Shown: one piece after another, positions 59,576 to 64,000 of the stretch
How positions within the stretch are numbered: the stretch's first letter is position 1
How the letters are laid out: each line of letters begins with the position of its first letter
DNA from: Coralloluteibacterium stylophorae
Lineage (GTDB): Bacteria > Pseudomonadota > Gammaproteobacteria > Xanthomonadales > Xanthomonadaceae
Length of the DNA: 64,000 nucleotides
Assembly: GCF_018122625.2 (NCBI RefSeq)
Contig: NZ_JAGQFT020000004.1
Location: forward strand, 1 to 64,000
Direction: 5' to 3'
Translations under genes and position numbers: made by a program
Notes under the pieces: generated by a model
Told to the model about the DNA's origin: nothing
The model's input: only the letters and a program-made list of their open reading frames with translations
Databases searched by the model: none

Positions 59576-60412
59576 ATGGCGAGCGCGCCCGCCGCCGGCA
59601 TCGGCTTCAAGCCACAGCACGCCGACGACGCCCTGCGCTGCAGGGCCGAGGCGCTGTGGCTCGAGGTCCACCCGGAGAACTACCTGGTGGACGGCGGGCC
59701 CCGCCTGGCCCTGCTCGATGCGCTGGCGGCGCGCTTTCCGCTCTCGCTGCACGGCGTGTCGCTGTCGCTGGCGGCCGCCGCGCCGCCCGATGCGACGCAC
59801 CTGGCGCGCCTCAGGCGCCTGATCGATCGCGTGCAGCCGGTACTGGTGTCCGAACACCTGGCCTGGTCGTCCTGGGACGGACGCCACCTGCCGGACCTGC
59901 TGCCCTTCCCGCGGAGCCACGAGGCGCTCGCGCGCGTAGTGGCGAACGTGTCGCGCACGCAGGACGTCCTCGGCCGCCGGATCGCGCTGGAGAACCCGGC
60001 GCACTACCTGCCCCTGGACGGCCACGACTGGAGCGAGACCGACTTCCTGGCCGAGCTCGTGCGCCGTAGCGGTTGCGGGCTGCTGCTCGACATCAACAAC
60101 GTCCTCGTCAGCGCGCACAACCTCGGCGGCGACGCGCGCCGCTACGTCGACGCCTTCCCTCTGGAGGCGGTGACCGAGATCCATCTCGCCGGCCACACGG
60201 TCGACGCCGGGCTCGGCGACGCGCTGTGGATCGACTCGCACGATGCCGCGGTGTCGGAGGAGGCCTGGGCGCTCTACCGTCATGCGATCGCGCGCGGGGG
60301 ACCGCGGCCCACCCTGATCGAACGCGACGGCAACGTGCCCGCGTTCGCCGTCCTGCTGGCCGAGCGCGAGCGGGCGCAGCGGCTGCTGGCCGCGCAGGCG
60401 ATCGCGGCATGA
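59576..60412 (+). CDS. bufB1: BufB1: multinuclear non-heme iron oxidative enzyme (DUF692)
   Basis: The 278-residue TIM-barrel enzyme of the MbnB/BufB family oxidatively modifies precursor cysteines. Metal-ligand motifs visible are LEVHPENYLV, LHGVSLSL, VSEHLAW, ALENPAHYL, LLLDINNVLVSAHN, EIHLAGH and WIDSHDAAV. The ATG is 5 nt after bufA1, and the stop overlaps bufC1 by ATGA. Confidence 0.93.
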   Translation: MASAPAAGIGFKPQHADDALRCRAEALWLEVHPENYLVDGGPRLALLDALAARFPLSLHGVSLSLAAAAPPDATHLARLRRLIDRVQPVLVSEHLAWSSWDGRHLPDLLPFPRSHEALARVVANVSRTQDVLGRRIALENPAHYLPLDGHDWSETDFLAELVRRSGCGLLLDINNVLVSAHNLGGDARRYVDAFPLEAVTEIHLAGHTVDAGLGDALWIDSHDAAVSEEAWALYRHAIARGGPRPTLIERDGNVPAFAVLLAERERAQRLLAAQAIAA

Positions 60413-61143
60413 GCGCGCTCGCCCGGTTCCAGCGGAACTTCGCCGAAGCGCTCGGCAACGCATCCCCGGACAGCGGGCCGACGCGGCACCGGGCGTTCGC
60501 CGTGTATCGCAACACGGTGATGCGCGGCTGCCTGGATGCGCTGGAAGCCAACTATCCCGCGATCGTCTGCCTGGTCGGGCGCGACTGGTTCCGTGCCGCC
60601 GCGGCCGAGTACGCGACGGCACGACCGCCGCGCGATGGACGGCTGTTCGGGTACGGCGAGGACTTCGCCTCGTTCCTGTCGCGCTTCGAACCGGCGCGCG
60701 ACCTGACCTACCTCGCCGACGTGGCGCGGCTCGATCGGCTGTGGACCGAGAGCCTGGTCGCCGCCGACGGCGGCACGCTGGACGCGGCCGCGCTGCGCGG
60801 CCTGTCCCCGCGGCGCCTGGCCAGGCTGCGCCTGCGCCTGCATCCGGCCACGCGCCTCTTCGCCTCGGCGCTGCCGGCCTTCTCGATCTGGAAGGCCAGT
60901 CGCGCCGGCCTGTCCCCCGCCGGCGATCTCGCCTGGCAGGCCGAGCACGCGCTGGTGGCACGGGTGGGGCCCGAGGTACGCGTCGCGGCGGTGTCGACAC
61001 CGGCGCTGCACTTCCTCGACGCCTGCGCGCGCGGAGACACGCTTGCCGAGGCGGCCGAAGCGGCATGCGGGCAGTCCGCGGACGCGCGTGTCGACCTCAT
61101 CCTCGCCGCCCTCCTGGGCGCTGGCGCATTCACCACGACCTGA
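60409..61143 (+). CDS. bufC1: BufC1: RiPP-recognition partner (DUF2063)
   Basis: The 244-residue protein has the DUF2063 N-terminal putative DNA-binding-like/leader-recognition domain (RFQRNFAEAL...RHRAFAVYRNTVMRGCLDALEANYPAIVCLVGRDWFRAAAAEYA). In MbnC/BufC-like partners it helps present the precursor to the iron enzyme. ATGA overlap with bufB1 shows translational coupling. Confidence 0.92.
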   Translation: MSALARFQRNFAEALGNASPDSGPTRHRAFAVYRNTVMRGCLDALEANYPAIVCLVGRDWFRAAAAEYATARPPRDGRLFGYGEDFASFLSRFEPARDLTYLADVARLDRLWTESLVAADGGTLDAAALRGLSPRRLARLRLRLHPATRLFASALPAFSIWKASRAGLSPAGDLAWQAEHALVARVGPEVRVAAVSTPALHFLDACARGDTLAEAAEAACGQSADARVDLILAALLGAGAFTTT

Positions 61144-61153
61144 AGGAGTCCTC

Positions 61154-61624
61154 ATGACACCCACCGCCCCCGTGCACGCCGCCCGCGCCACGCTCCGCTC
61201 GCGCTGGAACGCGCTGGCCGAACGCGCCACCGGACTGCTGGGCCACTCGTTCCTGGCCCTGGTCGGACGGGTCGCCATCGCCGCGATCTTCTTCCAGTCC
61301 GGGCGGACCAAGGTCGATGGGCTGCTGACCGTGACCGAAGGCAGCTACGAGCTGTTCCGCAGCGAATACGCGCTGCCGCTGCTGGCGCCGGAGACAGCGG
61401 CGCACCTGGCCGTCTATGCGGAAACCTTCCTGCCGATCGCGCTCGTCCTCGGCCTCGCCACGCGCCTGTCCGCGTTCGCGCTGCTGGGCATGACCGCGGT
61501 GATCGAGATCTTCGTCTATCCCGCGGCCTGGCCTACCCATCTGTCGTGGGCCGCGATCCTGCTGTACCTGATCGCCCGCGGCGGCGGCCGCGTGGCGCTC
61601 GATCACGCGCTCGGCCTGCGCTGA
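61154..61624 (+). CDS. DoxX-family membrane protein in the buf operon
   Basis: The 156-residue, four-helix protein of the DoxX family (LVGRVAIAAIFFQSGRTKVDG, FLPIALVLGLATRLSAFALLGMTAVIE) often closes bufferin operons, where it is thought to sit in the membrane with a redox role. GAAGGAG before ATG 61154 is the ribosome binding site; the gap from bufC1 is 10 bp. Confidence 0.9.
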   Translation: MTPTAPVHAARATLRSRWNALAERATGLLGHSFLALVGRVAIAAIFFQSGRTKVDGLLTVTEGSYELFRSEYALPLLAPETAAHLAVYAETFLPIALVLGLATRLSAFALLGMTAVIEIFVYPAAWPTHLSWAAILLYLIARGGGRVALDHALGLR

Positions 61625-61656
61625 ACGCGCCTTCGCCCCGATCCCCTCCGCCCGGC

Positions 61657-61683
61657 TGTAACCGCAGCACCCGTGGCCGCGAA
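61657..61683 (+). promoter_or_regulatory. SigF-type promoter of bufA2
   Basis: TGTAACC (61657-61663), 16 nt, CGAA (61680-61683), 50 nt before the bufA2 ATG. It is identical in boxes and spacing to the sigF and bufA1 promoters, so the second bufferin operon can be expressed independently of the first. Confidence 0.9.
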
Positions 61684-61732
61684 TGACTCCGTGCCATTCC
61701 GGCACCCCCTCATACGAAGGAACCCCATCGCC

Positions 61733-62002
61733 ATGCTCACTGCGACCCAAAGCCTCGCCACCGCCGCCGCCGTCTTCGCCGTCTCGGCCGCCGCCGTCTC
61801 CGCTCCCGCGCAGGCCGCCGAGGAAGCGACCGGCCGGACCGTGCACTGCTACGGCATCAACAGCTGCAAGGGCACCTCCGACTGCAAGTCGGGCAATCAC
61901 GAATGCAAGGGCCAGAACGAATGCAAGGGCCAGGGCTTCAAGGCCGTGACCCTGCAGCAGTGCGAGGCCGAGGGCGGCAGCACCACCGCACCGGCCGCCT
62001 GA
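61733..62002 (+). CDS. bufA2: Bufferin-family precursor BufA2
   Basis: The 89-residue precursor has a signal-like N-terminus (ATAAAVFAVSAAAVSAPAQAA). Its core has six cysteines (39, 45, 51, 58, 64, 77), mostly in CKG repeats (NSCKGTSDCKSGNHECKGQNECKGQG). This BufA2-type core differs from BufA1. ATG 61733 has GAAGGA upstream; a GTG at 61673 would lie before the promoter and is excluded. Confidence 0.93.
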   Translation: MLTATQSLATAAAVFAVSAAAVSAPAQAAEEATGRTVHCYGINSCKGTSDCKSGNHECKGQNECKGQGFKAVTLQQCEAEGGSTTAPAA

Positions 62003-62055
62003 GCCTTCCCCGCCCGGCCGCAGCGGCGGCCGGGCCCTTCGCAGCCTTGCCCCGC

Positions 62056-62898
62056 ATGACCGTCACCGCACCCACGCCCTTCCACGGCTTCGGCCTGGGC
62101 CTGCGCCCACCCCACTACGCCGCGGCGATCGAGGCGCAGCAGCCGCTGGATTTCGTGGAGGTCATCTCGGAAAACTTCATGGTCGATGGCGGGCGGCCGC
62201 TGCACGTGCTCGACCGCGTGCGGGCGCGGTACGAGGTGGCCCTGCACGGCGTATCGATGAACCTCGGTTCCGCCGACGAGGTGGACGCGGGCTACCTGCG
62301 CCGCCTGCGCGCGCTTGCCGACCGCATCGACCCGCTGTGGGTGTCGGACCATGTCTCCTGGACCGGCGTCGACGGCCGCACGTCGCACGACCTCCTGCCG
62401 CTGCCCTACACGGAGGAGGCGCTCGACGCCCTGGCCAGGAACGTCGGCATCGCCCAGGACGTGCTGGGACGCGCCCTGGTCCTGGAGAACCCCTCCACCT
62501 ACGTCGCCTTCCCCGGCGCGACGCTGACGGAGCCGGCCTTCCTCGCGGCTCTCTGCGAGCGCAGCGGCTGCCAGCTGCTGCTGGACGTGAACAACATCGT
62601 GGTCAGCGCGGGCAACCATGGCCACGATCCCGGGAACTGGCTCGACCAGCTGCCCCTGCGCCACGTGCGGCAGATCCACCTGGCCGGCCACAGTCGCGGC
62701 GCGGACATCCTGGTGGACACGCACGATGCGCCCGTGCCCGATCCGGTGTGGGCGCTGTACGCGAGGTTCATGCCGCGCCTCGGCGACGTCGCCACCATGA
62801 TCGAGCGCGACGACCACATCCCGCCGCTGCGCGAACTCCTCGCGGAACTCGACCGCGCCCGCGCCATTGCAGCCGCTGCCGGTCGTCGCGCCGCATGA
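62056..62898 (+). CDS. bufB2: BufB2: multinuclear non-heme iron oxidative enzyme (DUF692)
   Basis: The 280-residue paralogue of BufB1 has FVEVISENFMV, LHGVSMNLG, VSDHVSW, VLENPSTYV, LLLDVNNIVVSAGN, QIHLAGH and LVDTHDAPV. The active-site frame is conserved in both copies, so both are expected to be active. It follows bufA2 by 53 bp. Confidence 0.93.
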   Translation: MTVTAPTPFHGFGLGLRPPHYAAAIEAQQPLDFVEVISENFMVDGGRPLHVLDRVRARYEVALHGVSMNLGSADEVDAGYLRRLRALADRIDPLWVSDHVSWTGVDGRTSHDLLPLPYTEEALDALARNVGIAQDVLGRALVLENPSTYVAFPGATLTEPAFLAALCERSGCQLLLDVNNIVVSAGNHGHDPGNWLDQLPLRHVRQIHLAGHSRGADILVDTHDAPVPDPVWALYARFMPRLGDVATMIERDDHIPPLRELLAELDRARAIAAAAGRRAA

Positions 62899-63638
62899 GG
62901 CTGCAGGATCTGCAGCGCAGCTTCCTTGCGGCGCTGGATGGCGCCCCCCTGCCACAGGGCATCGCCGCCCGCGGCCTGCGCGTGCATGCCAACAACCGTC
63001 GGGAACGACTGTCCGAGGCCCTGCGCGACACCTACGCCAGGACCGCACTCATGCTCGGCGACGCGGATTTCGCGCGCCACGCCGGGAGCTACATCGCCGC
63101 GCATGCGCCGGCATCCTGGACGCTCTCGGACTACGGGGCGGGCTTTCCGGACCACCTCGATGCGGCCTTGCCGGGCGAGCCGGTGGTCGCGGAGCTGGCC
63201 TGGCTCGACGCCGGCCTCCGCCGCGCCTTCGCCGGACGCGACGCGACGCCGCTGCAGCTCGACCGGCTGGCCGCCGAGGACTGGGAGACCGTCGGATTCG
63301 CGTTCCTGCCGACGCTGGGCTTCACCCGCCTGCGCAGCAACGCACCAGCGATCTGGAGCGCGCTCGCCGCAGGCCGTCCGGTTCCACCCGCCGCGCGGCT
63401 GCCGACGGGATCGGGCGTGCGGATCTGGCGCGCCGGTCTCGATCCGCGCTTCGCCACCATGTCGCCACGGGAGTGCGCCTGCCTCGACCTCGCGCTCGCA
63501 GGCGCGAGCTTCGGCGAGATCTGCCAGTGGCTGGACCGGCAGCTGGAGGTCGACGACGCCGCGCGCGAGGCCGGGCTCCTGCTGCGCACGTGGGTCGACG
63601 ACGGACTGGTCGTAGCGCTGCGCGAGGGCGATGCGTGA
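62895..63638 (+). CDS. bufC2: BufC2: RiPP-recognition partner (DUF2063)
   Basis: The 247-residue protein has the DUF2063 domain (LQDLQRSFLAAL...RGLRVHANNRRERLSEALRDTYARTALMLGDADFARHAGSYI) and a divergent C-terminal half. It overlaps bufB2 by ATGA. No DoxX gene follows, unlike in the first operon. Confidence 0.9.
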   Translation: MRLQDLQRSFLAALDGAPLPQGIAARGLRVHANNRRERLSEALRDTYARTALMLGDADFARHAGSYIAAHAPASWTLSDYGAGFPDHLDAALPGEPVVAELAWLDAGLRRAFAGRDATPLQLDRLAAEDWETVGFAFLPTLGFTRLRSNAPAIWSALAAGRPVPPAARLPTGSGVRIWRAGLDPRFATMSPRECACLDLALAGASFGEICQWLDRQLEVDDAAREAGLLLRTWVDDGLVVALREGDA

Positions 63639-63703
63639 TACGCGCTGGGCGGCGCGGACGGCGTGCGCCCGCGCCACCGGCATCCGCGTCCCAGGCGACG
63701 TGG

Positions 63704-64000
63704 TCAGGCCGCCTCGGCGGCCCAGGCCTCGGCATCGGCACCCGCCGGGATGCGCATCGGGCAGGACGGGTCGGTGGCTGCGCGCCACACCGCCTCGGCC
63801 ACGTCGCGGGCGTGGGTGATCGTGCTGTCCTGCTGCATGCTGGCGATGAAGGACCGGGCGAAGTCGGCGTAGGCCTCGTGCTCGAGTCCGGCCATGTTGC
63901 CGCGGGCGTTGTCGACGAAGCGGGTGTCGGGCGCGCGGCCGGGCAGCACCAGGCGCGCGCGCACGCCAAAGGGCGCCATTTCCGCGGCCAGCGACTCGGT
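63704..64000 (-). CDS. SDR-family oxidoreductase, C-terminal part (runs off the window)
   Basis: The visible 98 codons end a classical SDR: APFGVRARLVLPGRAPDTRF (the PG motif after the active site) and DVAEAVWRAATDPSCPMRIPAGADAEAW. The active-site half lies beyond 64000. It converges with bufC2 and is not part of the bufferin operon. Confidence 0.85.
   Translation of the reverse strand, partial: TESLAAEMAPFGVRARLVLPGRAPDTRFVDNARGNMAGLEHEAYADFARSFIASMQQDSTITHARDVAEAVWRAATDPSCPMRIPAGADAEAWAAEAA

Overview
The window looks like a GC-rich gammaproteobacterial chromosome, most likely Xanthomonadaceae/Lysobacteraceae (Lysobacter, Luteimonas or Pseudoxanthomonas type). The grounds are the very high GC with long spurious antisense frames, a TonB-receptor-linked lasso-peptide locus, dispersed GTCGCGGCTGAAGCCGCTCC-type repeats, and many LysR/AraC regulators and secreted hydrolases. 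This placement is inferred from gene content, not from a marker gene. I see no rRNA, tRNA or CRISPR array.

Region 1 (1-11,630) is a defence island with visibly less extreme GC than the rest, next to the end of an IS3-family element. It holds vsr and a Dcm-type cytosine-5 methyltransferase (convergent, abutting). These are followed by a tight operon of a MORC/MutL-like GHKL ATPase, a Z1-domain helicase-like ATPase, a PD-(D/E)XK-motif protein and an AIPR-family protein. A four-helix membrane protein and a second PD-(D/E)XK nuclease come after.

Region 2 (11,674-20,894) is a lasso-peptide locus. A TonB-dependent receptor and a lasso isopeptidase run rightward. The cyclase (C), the RRE-protease fusion (B) and a 46-codon precursor gene (A) run leftward, with a GntR regulator upstream. 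Two paralogous XRE regulators bracket the locus, and each has the same operator architecture, TGYTAC-N7-GTARCA, 56-59 bp before its start codon. The predicted core peptide is GMAGITENFGVLPLEGISEA, with a G1-E7 ring.

Region 3 (20,895-25,100) is two large clusters of about 150-185-bp repeat units flanking one secreted HAF-repeat protein gene.

Region 4 (25,100-57,700) is ordinary chromosome. It contains CGNR, LysR and AraC regulators beside hydrolase, SDR, VOC and quinone-oxidoreductase genes; RNA-modification enzymes (an RluF-like synthase and an archaeal-type TrmY); the alanine exporter AlaE; a GH3 glucosidase; a Gfo/Idh/MocA oxidoreductase; a DUF885 metallopeptidase; and an orphan propeller-type histidine kinase. 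Two genes carry single frameshifts (25,794-26,710 and 57,156-57,705). Short GC-rich interspersed repeats are common.

Region 5 (57,773-63,638) is a double bufferin locus. It has an ECF sigma factor with its NrsF-type membrane anti-sigma, bufA1-bufB1-bufC1-doxX, and bufA2-bufB2-bufC2. Three promoters with the identical motif TGTAACC-N16-CGAA precede sigF, bufA1 and bufA2, so the layout reads as one self-activating metal-stress regulon that makes two modified cysteine-rich peptides. The window ends inside an SDR gene.
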